The notes: generated by a model from the letters alone, not told the origin. A stretch of DNA of 49,533 bases from an uncultured Collinsella sp. (GCA_958439425.1 CAUBVH010000017.1:1-49533); one strand, 5' to 3'; counted from the first letter of the stretch, positions 26,260 to 34,228 are shown. A program made the numbers and translations.

Positions 26260-26535
26260 ATGGCAAGCTCAACATTAACCATCAGGGTTGACGACGACCT
26301 CAAACGCGAGGCGGCGGAAGTTGCTGATTACTATGGACTTGATTTGTCGTCCGTGACTCGCGCTTTCTTCAAGCAAATGGTCAACACCCATCGCATCCCG
26401 TTGACTTTTGCCCCTGAGGAGCCCAGTGCCGAAAGCCTTGAGGCCATTCGCGAGGGGGACGCTTTTCTTGCATCTGGCAAAAAAGGACGCTTTGACAATG
26501 GCGCCGATCTGATCGCTGCGGCGATGGCACAATGA
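26260..26535 (+). CDS. dinJ: RelB/DinJ-family antitoxin
   Basis: 91 residues from the ATG at 26260, with GGAAGG eight bases upstream. The N-terminus LTIRVDDDLKREAAEVADYY followed by LSSVTRAFFKQMV is a ribbon-helix-helix DNA-binding domain as in DinJ/RelB antitoxins. The C-terminal tail (about 55-91) is acidic and probably wraps the toxin. The protein neutralises the YafQ-type RNase encoded next and should autorepress the operon. The toxin start overlaps its stop in an ATGA, the usual coupling that keeps antitoxin in excess. Confidence 0.9.
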   Translation: MASSTLTIRVDDDLKREAAEVADYYGLDLSSVTRAFFKQMVNTHRIPLTFAPEEPSAESLEAIREGDAFLASGKKGRFDNGADLIAAAMAQ

Positions 26536-26831
26536 GCACGTTAACCGCAGAGTTCTCTGCAGCCTTCTCCCGAGATTTAAAGAAAAAAGCAAAGCGCCGT
26601 AAATGGGATTTATCTGAGCTTCAAAAGCTAATTGACCTGGTGCTACAGAATACACCTGAGTCAATGGACATATTAAAGCGACGTCATAATATGCACCGGC
26701 TAAGCGGCAACTGGGCAGGGCGAAACGAATGTCACGTAGCAAACTCTGGCGACTGGCTTGTCATATGGTCATCAAACGAAGAGGTAGCTTTCTTTGAACG
26801 CACTGGCAGCCATGATGAGCTGTTCCGATAA
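26532..26831 (+). CDS. yafQ: YafQ/RelE-family mRNA interferase toxin
   Basis: 99 residues of the RelE/ParE superfamily. The basic N-terminus AFSRDLKKKAKRR is typical. The catalytic part keeps the YafQ residues: MHRLSGNW, then ECHVANSGDWLVIW (histidine, aspartate, tryptophan) and the closing histidine in RTGSHDELF. YafQ cuts mRNA on the ribosome; its activity is blocked by the DinJ-type antitoxin encoded directly upstream with a four-base overlap. Nothing suggests inactivation. The pair sits between two near-identical surface-protein genes, where it could penalise loss of the segment by recombination. Confidence 0.9.
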   Translation: MSTLTAEFSAAFSRDLKKKAKRRKWDLSELQKLIDLVLQNTPESMDILKRRHNMHRLSGNWAGRNECHVANSGDWLVIWSSNEEVAFFERTGSHDELFR

Positions 26832-26920
26832 TTCCCTTAATATCGAAACCACCAAAACCATTCGGATTTCAACCTAATGGCATCCAATTTGTTCAATCTT
26901 GTTGGATATGTAGCTGCACA

Positions 26921-27967
26921 ATGACGATTACCTGCCTATGCGTTTTGCTGGGCGGGCCTTCTTATGCAGCGGGCGCGGAGAGCCTCATCATCGCGGGCGC
27001 GACGTACTACGAGCCGGGCGTGTCGGGCCCCGGCTGGGCCTGGACCGATGCCGACCACCTTGAGCTTAACGGCTACGCGGGCGAGGCCATCGGCGCCAAA
27101 GGCGACCTGGTGCTGACGCTTGCCGGGCAAAACTCCGTGACGGAGTCACATGCGCCCGATGCGGACATCACGCTGTGCGGCATGGAGGTGTGGGGCAACC
27201 TGACGCTTCGCGGCACCGGGACACTGAAGGCGACGGGCTCGCAGTGCGGGATCCACGTTTCGCAGGCGTTCGCGGTGGACGGCTGCACCGTCGATGTCCG
27301 TGCGGACGGGGCCGATATCACGGACGAGGCGGTCGCCGGCGTGATCGCTGGCGACATGGCCGTGCGCGCCGGCGGGCGCGTCGTTGCCGCGGGCGCAGGG
27401 ACCGGAGCGGGCGTGCGCGCTTACGGTGTGTATCTGCAGGACGCGGGCCTTGGCGATGGTGCGGCCGGCTGTCGGCTTTCCGTCGACGCCTCGTGGCTTG
27501 ATGCGACCGGCGCCGACGGCGGCGTTGCGTGCTTGAGCGGGTCGCTTGTGTCTGCGCGGTTTGTAGCACCTGTTGGTGGGGCTTTTGGTGCTAGCGGCGT
27601 GTTGGATGCCTTCGGTGCGATGGCACCGCATGTGGTGGTTGTGCCCGATGTCGCCACGCCTCCGGCGGGGGAGACGGACAGGGGCGAGGTGCCAGGTGGC
27701 GGGGCTAGTGAAACTGCTGGTGGTGCCGGTCCTGCTGCAGGGCAGCCCGGTGCTAGTTCGCCGACCGATCCCGCGGTGAAGCCTGCGGCCACGTCGCCCA
27801 AGACAAACATAACGACCAAGACGACGGTGACCGCGTCCTCCAAACCAAAAACCGCCGCTGCGACTGCAGTGACACTCCCCAAGACTGCCGACAACAGCTG
27901 GATCGCCGCTTCCTTAACGCTTTTCATTCTGGGAACAGCGCTCCTTGCTGCCGCATATCGCTGCTAA
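26921..27967 (+). CDS. Surface protein copy 2, with degenerate LPKTA sortase signal
   Basis: 348 residues, a paralogue of the copy at 24957. From CLCVLLGGPSYAAGAES on it is nearly identical for about 90 residues and then diverges. The N-terminus is short (MTIT before the hydrophobic core): the basic residues of the copy 1 signal peptide are missing because the repeat begins inside it. The wall signal reads LPKTA rather than LPKTG (about 319-323), followed by a hydrophobic helix and YRC. The altered last residue may slow or stop sortase cleavage, leaving the protein membrane-held, if it is exported at all. The same beta-helix-like repeats are present. It could be a functional variant or a copy starting to decay; the frame is intact. 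Confidence 0.75.
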   Translation: MTITCLCVLLGGPSYAAGAESLIIAGATYYEPGVSGPGWAWTDADHLELNGYAGEAIGAKGDLVLTLAGQNSVTESHAPDADITLCGMEVWGNLTLRGTGTLKATGSQCGIHVSQAFAVDGCTVDVRADGADITDEAVAGVIAGDMAVRAGGRVVAAGAGTGAGVRAYGVYLQDAGLGDGAAGCRLSVDASWLDATGADGGVACLSGSLVSARFVAPVGGAFGASGVLDAFGAMAPHVVVVPDVATPPAGETDRGEVPGGGASETAGGAGPAAGQPGASSPTDPAVKPAATSPKTNITTKTTVTASSKPKTAAATAVTLPKTADNSWIAASLTLFILGTALLAAAYRC

Positions 27968-28220
27968 GGCCTCGTTTAAGTGAGACCAGGGGAGAAGTGA
28001 ATGCAGCCATTGCAGAAGTCTTTAGCCTTCTACTAAATCAATTTATTAGAGATTGGTGCCGTATCAGCTATCGCTGCGACGGCACTATTTTATTCAGCTC
28101 AACTGCCTCTCGATCTATTACCGATGTTGAACCTTACACCCCATCTGCCAGAGCGATAAGATAATTGCAATTCAAATACTGCCGTTTATAAAGCTTCTTG
28201 TTCCGCTAAAGGATTGATAT

Positions 28221-29150
28221 ATGTCTAATGAAGCTAAAGTTGAGGTTGAAGATGTAGCCTCGTATATCAAATACATCAAAGGTCTTTCACCAACAATAAA
28301 TGGTGACGCCAGAACAATTGAGTCTACATTTGTGTTTCGTGGACAAGGATCCACTAAGTTTGATCTTGTTCCGTCAATCGGAAGAGACAGTCTTTGGCGT
28401 AAACCGGGAAGTGACGCCATTTCTCCTATCATAGGCACCCTTAAGCACGAGGCGGATATTATTGAAACTGCGTGCCGCATATTGCCAAATGTTTTTAATC
28501 GAGATTTGCTTCCAATTGATCTTTTAGCCTGTCTCCAGCACTACGGAGTCCCCACCAGACTATTAGATGTCACTTCAAATGCACTTGCAGCCCTCTATTT
28601 CGCCTGCGGAAATCTGGATGACGTGGGCGAAGTATTTATCTTTAGGCGACCGGGAGGGGATATGCAGGAATATCCCATCTGTCAGGCAATCGCGGACTCG
28701 TGGCATCTGTTTATGAACTCTAAAGTGTTATCAGACTTTGCTTCACTTGCAATATCTAGACCATACTTTGACTATCAACGTGATCTAGTGCTTTCAAATT
28801 GCCCTGAACCAACCGATCAGGCAAAATGGTTTAAGGAGTGCTGCGAAGACACGTTATTTGTCTACGGAACTAGATATCTTGATAGACAGGCCGCTCAGTC
28901 GGGGCAATATATCCTTTTCCCAAATGACATTCGTGGTGAAGATCCTTATTTTTCGTTTGAGGAATTCATAAGTCCACTACCCAAAGACAGCCCCGTAATA
29001 ACCGGTCGTTGCATAGTGCCATCTGATAGGAAAGCATCAATACTGAACGAGTTGAGTAAACTTGGCATTACCGAAGCTTCGCTCTTTCCCGACAGCATTG
29101 AGAAGAGATGCGCCGGCATAGTGAGTGAGATTAAGAGACACTGTCACTGA
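28221..29150 (+). CDS. FRG-domain protein
   Basis: 309 residues; AAAGGA precedes the ATG. The eponymous FRG motif is in FVFRGQGSTKFDLVPSIGR (about 36-54), and the second conserved block is HYGVPTRLLDVTSNALAAL followed by YFACG (about 110-134). FRG-domain proteins occur often in phage-defence and accessory loci; their biochemical activity is not well established. A strong inverted repeat and the RloA/RloB pair follow within 200 bases, which suggests a shared island rather than proven shared function. No signal peptide or membrane segment. The gene is AT-rich, like the RloAB region. Confidence 0.82.
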   Translation: MSNEAKVEVEDVASYIKYIKGLSPTINGDARTIESTFVFRGQGSTKFDLVPSIGRDSLWRKPGSDAISPIIGTLKHEADIIETACRILPNVFNRDLLPIDLLACLQHYGVPTRLLDVTSNALAALYFACGNLDDVGEVFIFRRPGGDMQEYPICQAIADSWHLFMNSKVLSDFASLAISRPYFDYQRDLVLSNCPEPTDQAKWFKECCEDTLFVYGTRYLDRQAAQSGQYILFPNDIRGEDPYFSFEEFISPLPKDSPVITGRCIVPSDRKASILNELSKLGITEASLFPDSIEKRCAGIVSEIKRHCH

Positions 29151-29235
29151 AGATTGCTCTTAATATCAGTGTAGAGAATTATGCTTCAGGCATTATGTCA
29201 TACGTACTTATAAGGTTCATTGTCTAATATCTCAA

Positions 29236-29280
29236 TTTAAAACCGATATTTGTTCAAAGCTAACAAATATCGGTTTTAAA
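29236..29280. terminator. Perfect 19-bp inverted repeat between the FRG gene and rloA
   Basis: Positions 29236-29254 and 29262-29280 are perfect reverse complements around a seven-base loop. The stem has a central CCGATA/TATCGG and A/T-rich ends, so it could act as a terminator in both directions or as a protein-binding operator ahead of rloA, whose ATG is 70 bases downstream. Confidence 0.6.
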
Positions 29281-29349
29281 ACTATATAATTGTTTTTGTT
29301 ATTTAAGGATGTCTGTGAATAATCGATTTATTTGAGAAGGATTCTAAAG

Positions 29350-30645
29350 ATGATCCTCAATTTTTCATTTAAGAACTTTCAGAGCTTTCGAGATACTCAG
29401 CAGTTCTCGTTTGAACCGATTTCGAGCAAAAAGGAACTTGGACCCGTGCGAGTGGCTGCGGTTTACGGTGCAAACGCGTCAGGCAAATCAAATTTCTTAG
29501 ACGCCCTAGACTTTGTCTCTTATTTTATTCGCAACGGTTACGCAACAGGTGATTCGAAATCTCATATACCTGTCATTCCTTTTTTACTTGACTCAGAGTC
29601 TCGATCAAGTGATACCGAGTTCTCGATTGAATTTACCGCCAGCAATTTGAAGTATGAGTTTTCATTTGGTGTAAACAAAAATGAGGTTACTTATGAGAAC
29701 CTCACCGTATACCGGTCAAAACAGCCGTCCCTCCTCTATGACCGCACTTCGGTTAACGGGAAACAGTCGATTAAATTTGGCAGCTCCTTTACGGGCGCTA
29801 AAAAACAGCTTTGGGATATCACACGTAAAAACTCTTTGTTCTTATCTGTTGTTGCGGCGGCAGGCAATAATGTGATTCAGCCGGCATTCGCCGCTCTCGC
29901 CAACGATGTCTATCTCTACGACGCAACGCATTATCTAGCAGAACTTGCAACCATTAAAAAACTGTTTATCAACGATGACCCGCGAGCCCAAATGTTATCT
30001 CAGCTCATTAAATATGCTGACATCGGAATTGATGGCATGGACGTTCGTCAAGCTGAAGGCGTCCCTAGTTTAAAAGATTCACTCATCGGACCCGATGATA
30101 TTCCAAAAGAGCCGCGCAATAAAAAAGCAGAAGACTTTAAATGGTCGTTCGCTTATGATCTGTTCTTCCACCATAAAGGCTCGGGAGATGGCTTTTGGCT
30201 GGACTCCGCCCATGAATCGGAGGGCACAAAAGCTGCGCTCGCGTTTTTCTCGGTAGCCTTACGCTCTTTAAGCAGTGGGGCCACAACAGTAATTGACGAG
30301 CTTGATTCGAGTCTTCATCCTACGCTCCTGCGCGACTTCGTCTCACTGTTCGCCGATCCCGACACAAATCCAAAGGGCGCGCAGCTAATCTTCTCAACCC
30401 ATGATGTCACCTTGATGACGCGAACCAGCCCTATGGAAGAGGTACTCGAACGTGACCAAGTCTGGTTTGTGGAAAAGGACTCTGAAGGTGCTTCGCAATT
30501 AATTGCTGCGATGGAGTATTCCCCTCGTGCAAATGAGAATCTGGGGCGCAATTACTTAAACGGTGTCTATGTGCCGCTGCCCAACCCAAGTTTTCATCAA
30601 CTTGTGGCCCAACTCATGAAGGAAGGCGCTGACATAAATGGCTAA
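29350..30645 (+). CDS. rloA: RloA-like AAA/ABC ATPase
   Basis: 431 residues from the ATG at 29350, with GAGAAGGA upstream. The fold is that of AAA_15/AAA_21 SMC-like ATPases: start LNFSFKNFQSFRD, Walker A G40-A-N-A-S-G-K-S47, a signature region around ESEGTKAALAFFSVAL, Walker B with glutamate in TTVIDELDSSLHP (about 310-322) and the switch histidine in FSTHDVTLM. It overlaps the RloB gene by eight bases. RloA/RloB pairs were named from restriction-linked ORFs and behave as two-subunit ATPase plus TOPRIM-like nuclease modules in defence islands. The ATPase probably senses or remodels a nucleic-acid target and controls RloB. No restriction-modification genes lie right beside it here. Confidence 0.85.
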   Translation: MILNFSFKNFQSFRDTQQFSFEPISSKKELGPVRVAAVYGANASGKSNFLDALDFVSYFIRNGYATGDSKSHIPVIPFLLDSESRSSDTEFSIEFTASNLKYEFSFGVNKNEVTYENLTVYRSKQPSLLYDRTSVNGKQSIKFGSSFTGAKKQLWDITRKNSLFLSVVAAAGNNVIQPAFAALANDVYLYDATHYLAELATIKKLFINDDPRAQMLSQLIKYADIGIDGMDVRQAEGVPSLKDSLIGPDDIPKEPRNKKAEDFKWSFAYDLFFHHKGSGDGFWLDSAHESEGTKAALAFFSVALRSLSSGATTVIDELDSSLHPTLLRDFVSLFADPDTNPKGAQLIFSTHDVTLMTRTSPMEEVLERDQVWFVEKDSEGASQLIAAMEYSPRANENLGRNYLNGVYVPLPNPSFHQLVAQLMKEGADING

Positions 30646-31315
30646 GGCGGAAAGGAGAGGACTTGCTCGTGGCCGCAAAAAGCAAACAAGAGCCAAAAGA
30701 AAGCGCCACCTAATTGTGTCCAATGGCAAGGTGACCGAAACCGAATACTTTAACTTCCTTATTACTGAAATGGACGTTCGCGGAAGCGTGCGGTATCGGC
30801 ATATTGACGGAGACCCTTTGAAGGTCGCCAAGCAGCTTTCGCGAGAGCTCGATTCAGATAAAAAGGCCGTTAAAGCGGGCGAAATCGAAGCATTGAGTTC
30901 CGCATGGATCGTGGTCGATTCAGATGAGTTCAGAAATCTAGCCGCAGCAGAACGAGAAGCAAAGACAAAAGGAGTTAGGCTCGCGATCTCCAATCCATGC
31001 TTTGAAGTATGGCTAATCGATCATGTCTCACCATGCCCGGAAACTTTTGCATCGACGCCACAATGTGAGAAAAGAGCGCGCGACCTTGGCGTTCTAAAAT
31101 CTACTGACCCCAACAGGTCCTCCGCGTCAAAGTTCAAGTCGGTACATCTCGAAATGATTGATGGTAACAAGGGCCTGGCTTTGACCAATGCCGCAAAGCA
31201 CAATACGGACGATAAACGTCGTGCAAGAGAAATGAATCCGGACAACGTTGCCGCCTATCAAGTATGGACAGACTTGCCTGATCTTGTAGATGACGTATTT
31301 GGGTCGGGTAACTAG
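30638..31315 (+). CDS. rloB: RloB-family protein (TOPRIM-like)
   Basis: 225 residues. A very basic N-terminus (RRGLARGRKKQTRAKRKR) precedes the RloB core: SNGKVTETEYFNFL with glutamates E34/E36, the D94-S-D96 pair in WIVVDSDEF, and the N119-P-C-F-E123 block followed by VWLIDH. This E...DxD...NPxFE order is the TOPRIM-like arrangement of RloB, thought to be the nuclease partner of RloA. Eight-base overlap with rloA means coupled translation. The basic start suggests nucleic-acid binding. All key acidic residues are present. Confidence 0.87.
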   Translation: MAKAERRGLARGRKKQTRAKRKRHLIVSNGKVTETEYFNFLITEMDVRGSVRYRHIDGDPLKVAKQLSRELDSDKKAVKAGEIEALSSAWIVVDSDEFRNLAAAEREAKTKGVRLAISNPCFEVWLIDHVSPCPETFASTPQCEKRARDLGVLKSTDPNRSSASKFKSVHLEMIDGNKGLALTNAAKHNTDDKRRAREMNPDNVAAYQVWTDLPDLVDDVFGSGN

Positions 31316-31400
31316 TGTGATTCATCCCGCGTTAGGGGCAGGCTTTTAACTCAAAAATTCGTAAACGAGGTAGCAATGCTATGGAGCTATGTTCAGCTAG

Positions 31401-31562
31401 AAGACGGCACTGGACGCGCTGTCTGACAGCCCCGAGCCCAAAGACAACCAGTACTTTGCATGGATCCAGGACCTTGTTTCCGGAAACCGCACGCGAGAAG
31501 AACTCGCCGACGAGCTGCGCCGCGGTTGCGTTGTGGGCATGGGCGATCCGTCGCACGTATAA
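31401..31562 (+). pseudogene. Gene fragment upstream of the DUF3825 remnant
   Basis: A frame without a start runs from a TAG at 31398-31400 to TAA 31560-31562 and reads TALDALSDSPEPKDNQYFAW, then DLVSGNRTREELADELRRG. It looks like real coding sequence, probably the N-terminal remains of the gene whose next part follows at 31593 in another frame. Family not recognised from this piece. Confidence 0.4.
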
Positions 31563-31592
31563 AATCAAAGCATCCGCACGCCTGCCATTATC

Positions 31593-32262
31593 TTGATTGG
31601 ACGCCACATGGAACTCCCTAGCATCCTGTGCAGCAATGTGTGCGACTTCGAATTTTGCCCCGAGCCCTGCTACGACCGCCTGGTCGACCTCGCCGACCCC
31701 GAGGACTGGGGTCCCGGCAACCGCATCCTCAAAAACTACCTGTCGTTCTCGTTTAGCCGCGCGGTGTTCCTAACCGAGCGCGACGTGGACCAGACCGCGC
31801 CGTCCAACCTGCCTTTGGTGTTCGACGACGACCGCTGCCTGTTTAACACCGGCCTGTACACGCGCCGCTACGAGACCATCTATGGCTTTTTTGAGCCCAA
31901 CACCAAGCCCGACGCGCGCCAACGCTGGTTTTTGAAGGGCTTCTTTAAGGAAAGCGACCCCATGCTGGTCTCGTTTGAGTACCTGCCGTGCCGCGTGCGC
32001 TTTGCCGAGGACCCCTCCGAGCTGGTCTTTGACTATCGCCTGCCTATCCGTTCCAACATCGACCACATTCTGGGTGATGAGGAGAACCTGACGCGCATCC
32101 CCGCCAGCCTGATGGGGGAGGGCAATTCGCTGCTGCTGCGCCGCGCCTTTGAGGGCACCGTCGTCGAGGCCGCACGCCGCGCGTACCTGTCTCACGCTCG
32201 ACATGGCTTACAACAACGCGCGACTTATCTGCCGTCCCGAAACCTCGTGGATTAAACGATAA
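31593..32262 (+). pseudogene. DUF3825-domain gene remnant with internal deletion and frameshift
   Basis: The open frame gives DUF3825 landmarks: ILKNYLSFSFSRAVFLTERD, then LFNTGLYTRRYETIYGFF and RWFLKGFFKES. After VVEAARRAY the expected middle of the domain is missing. The family's ending, LTLDMAYNNARLICRPETSW, is found in a different frame, from about 32192 to TAA 32260-32262. So about 50-60 residues are lost with a shift of frame, and the translated tail of the uninterrupted ORF (SHARHGLQQR...) is an artefact. GC-rich, unlike the rloAB genes before it. Role of DUF3825 unknown. Confidence 0.72.
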
Positions 32263-32350
32263 AGGGTGGTTAAGCTGCGGTTTTGTTGGTTGACTGGGTT
32301 GAAACAGTGCGATTTGCTCTCACGAATTTACAATCGAGGGCAAAAAGTTC

Positions 32351-32380
32351 TTGGTAAACCACGCGCGGCTATGATAGTAT
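32351..32380 (+). promoter_or_regulatory. Possible promoter of tRNA-Val
   Basis: TTGGTA at 32351-32356 and TAGTAT at 32375-32380 are 18 bases apart and the tRNA starts 20 bases further on. Confidence 0.45.
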
Positions 32381-32400
32381 CTCTTTTGCTGAAAGGCGAC

Positions 32401-32475
32401 GGGCGATTGGCTCAGGGGTAGAGCATATCCTTCACACGGATGGGGTCACAAGTTCGAATCTTGTATCGCCCACCA
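32401..32475 (+). tRNA. tRNA-Val (anticodon CAC)
   Basis: A full cloverleaf: the acceptor GGGCGAT pairs with ATCGCCC, the D arm is GGCTCAGGGGTAGAGC, the anticodon stem ATCC/GGAT holds loop TTCACAC with anticodon CAC, and the T arm contains GTTCGAAT. The CCA end is encoded (32473-32475). It marks the right edge of the accessory island and is a plausible integration site. Confidence 0.93.
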
Positions 32476-32486
32476 TCTAAAGAACA

Positions 32487-32522
32487 GGTCAGAGGTGTTA
32501 AGTCTCTGGCCTTTTTCTTTTT
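32487..32522 (+). terminator. Terminator of tRNA-Val
   Basis: GGTCAGAG and CTCTGGCC pair (one G-T) around a nine-base loop and are followed by CTTTTTCTTTTT. Confidence 0.75.
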
Positions 32523-32854
32523 GACACCAAGCTTGACACCAAACTCGAATCGATAAATTTAAACGCGTTTCTAGTTGATCTCTCATGTGCTGACGTCATC
32601 GCGCGTTTTGCATAAAGCTCATGCGATCTTTCATTGAATTTGCCATGGGATTCACGCACAAATGTGGAGATAGGGACCACGACCCCAGAACGCCTGCCAG
32701 CAGATTTGTGCCACGCGGCGATCTTTAGACGAAATGCGTCGAGCTATTTGTCGGCATTTGGTCAGCTTCCGGTACTTACCGGCATGATGCCGCCATTGAT
32801 AATCGATCTACCTGCAAACATAACGGCACGCAGCCAAAGCTAGGGGAGGCCCAT
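32521..32854. other. Gene-free stretch with possible integrase 3'-end remnant on the minus strand
   Basis: TTGACACCAA occurs twice in tandem just after the tRNA-Val terminator (32521-32530 and 32534-32543). Read on the minus strand it gives FGVKLGVKKKK, an ending common in tyrosine recombinases of phages and integrative elements that insert at tRNA 3' ends. The rest of the stretch shows no recognisable protein in any frame, apart from short open frames. So this may be the last codons of a deleted integrase; the evidence is short. Confidence 0.35.
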
Positions 32855-34012
32855 ATGGACGAGATCATTTGTGCAAACACCGCGTTCCGCTACTGGCGCT
32901 GCCCACCGCAGGTCCGCGACCTCTACCCAAGACTGCCAAGCCCAGAAGACGGCTGGCGAGCTCTAGCCCAAGCCCCTTTCGTAACCGATATCCTCAAGAC
33001 CCCGATTATTACCACCACAGTGCCCGGTGGCGTTAACTGCCATTCGGGATTACGGACAACAATCCACTGTGATGATGCTTCGGGAGTGGATAGCACGCTG
33101 GAAACCGCGATGAGCTTTAGGGTTACCAATCCTCTTGCGACGCTATTTACCATGGCGCGCTTTGTGTCTCCAACCGATCTTGTCCTTGCCATGTACGAAT
33201 TTTGCGGATGGTTCTCAGTCTTTGAGCCCACCGCAGCAGCAGAGGCGGAACTAGACAAAGCCAATGACGCTGCCGAGAATGCAACCACCGAATCCCTCTT
33301 TGACCTCGATGAAAGCCAAGACGAACCACAATGGAAACGCGCTTATGCGCGCATAAATGCCAAAGAACAGGTAAATACGAAGGGGCCCAACGGGCAAAAG
33401 AAAACGAAGGAGGTCACAAGGCTAAAGGGCACTTCGCTCTGGATGAGGAAGCCGCTCATCGAATTACACGAGCTTCATGAGTACGCCAGTAAGATGAAAA
33501 GACGAAAGTGGGGTACGAAGTTTTACAACGCCGCGCAGCTGGTGACAGGTATAGCAGCTTCTCCGCTTGAAGTTGCAGGAATTTTATTGCTGTCGCTTCC
33601 TCGCTCTCGCGGCGGTGCCGGCTTTCGAAGCGTTTGCGTTAACGACCTTACACCGCTTACCGCATCGGCGCAGAGCATTGCGGGGCAAAGAGTCTGCTAC
33701 GGGGATATCGTGATCGTAAATCCAACCATAATGAAAGCAGGCATCGTGGAGATTCAGGGGGAGGTCATCCACGGATCAGGCGCTGTGCTGGCCCACGATG
33801 CCAAACGCATGACAGCGCTGCAAAGTATGGGGTATGACGTCTTCCTGGTTACGCACGACATGCTTAACGATGCCGAGCAGCTTGATGCGATCGTGAGAAG
33901 TCTTTGCTCGCGCTTGGAATTACGCTATAGGTGCAAAACTAAGGCGCAAAAGACAACGGAAATGGAGCTACGAGCCAACGTACTGTGCAACTGGCTGGAA
34001 ATCGGTCGTTAG
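32855..34012 (+). CDS. Hypothetical protein, C-terminus resembling a restriction-endonuclease-like fold
   Basis: 385 residues with GGGGAGG before the ATG. I do not recognise a named gene. The N-terminal part (FRYWRCPPQVRDLYPRLP, later MSFRVTNPLATLFTMARFVS) looks like the AbiEi/winged-helix-type accessory proteins common in Coriobacteriia. A charged middle (about 130-190) follows. The C-terminal 110 residues have GIVEIQGEVIHGSGAVLAHD, then KRMTALQSMGYDVFLVTHDML, the strand-helix order of Vsr/DUF559-type nucleases (E-x-Q/D-G...D-x-x-R/K...L-x-x-x-G-Y). The key acidic and lysine residues can be placed only loosely, so nuclease function is inference. It stands alone between tRNA-Val and the tRNA-Ala repeats. 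Confidence 0.55.
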   Translation: MDEIICANTAFRYWRCPPQVRDLYPRLPSPEDGWRALAQAPFVTDILKTPIITTTVPGGVNCHSGLRTTIHCDDASGVDSTLETAMSFRVTNPLATLFTMARFVSPTDLVLAMYEFCGWFSVFEPTAAAEAELDKANDAAENATTESLFDLDESQDEPQWKRAYARINAKEQVNTKGPNGQKKTKEVTRLKGTSLWMRKPLIELHELHEYASKMKRRKWGTKFYNAAQLVTGIAASPLEVAGILLLSLPRSRGGAGFRSVCVNDLTPLTASAQSIAGQRVCYGDIVIVNPTIMKAGIVEIQGEVIHGSGAVLAHDAKRMTALQSMGYDVFLVTHDMLNDAEQLDAIVRSLCSRLELRYRCKTKAQKTTEMELRANVLCNWLEIGR

Positions 34013-34064
34013 ACGGATGCCCTGCTCACTTCCGGACGCCCTCGGTCGGCCGCCTGCGATGCCG

Positions 34065-34228
34065 CCGCCACGAAACCGGCCCATCTACTACGTTTAACCC
34101 CGACCCCTCGACCATACCCCGTATTTCGCGAAAACCGCAGGCCGTCTACCTGCGGTTTTATTTCTGCCCGAGACGCCATGGTCGGGGGATGTCGCCCAAA
34201 CGTAGTAGATGGGCCGGTTTCGTGGCGG
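34065..34228. repeat. MITE-like element with perfect 31-bp inverted repeats
   Basis: Bases 34065-34095 and 34198-34228 are perfect reverse complements. Between them lies a second hairpin, AACCGCAGG / CCTGCGGTT followed by T-rich sequence, and weakly complementary flanks (GACCAT / ATGGTC). The transcript could fold into a long branched stem of about 160 bases. No coding sequence is inside. It could be a small non-autonomous mobile element or a structured RNA. Confidence 0.7.

Larger units (their letters stand above)
25013..27967 (+). repeat. Direct repeat of about 1 kb (two surface-protein genes) flanking a toxin-antitoxin pair
   Basis: Copy 1 spans 25013-26051 and copy 2 spans 26932-27967, offset by about 1.92 kb. 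Similarity begins abruptly inside the signal-peptide codons at CCTGCCTATGCG. The first roughly 270 bases are almost identical at the DNA level. Differences then increase toward the 3' end, with the wall-spanning region most diverged. The unique spacer holds a terminator and the DinJ/YafQ genes. Confidence 0.85.

Noticed and set aside
25013..27967. CRISPR array or tandem repeat
   Set aside because: The repeated blocks are two full-length paralogous genes of about 1 kb, not short spaced repeats. No CRISPR-like array was seen anywhere in the window.
32498..32680. 60-codon minus-strand frame after tRNA-Val as a real gene
   Set aside because: It has no start signal and no recognisable domain; only its neighbourhood of repeated TTGACACCAA suggests an integrase end in another frame.
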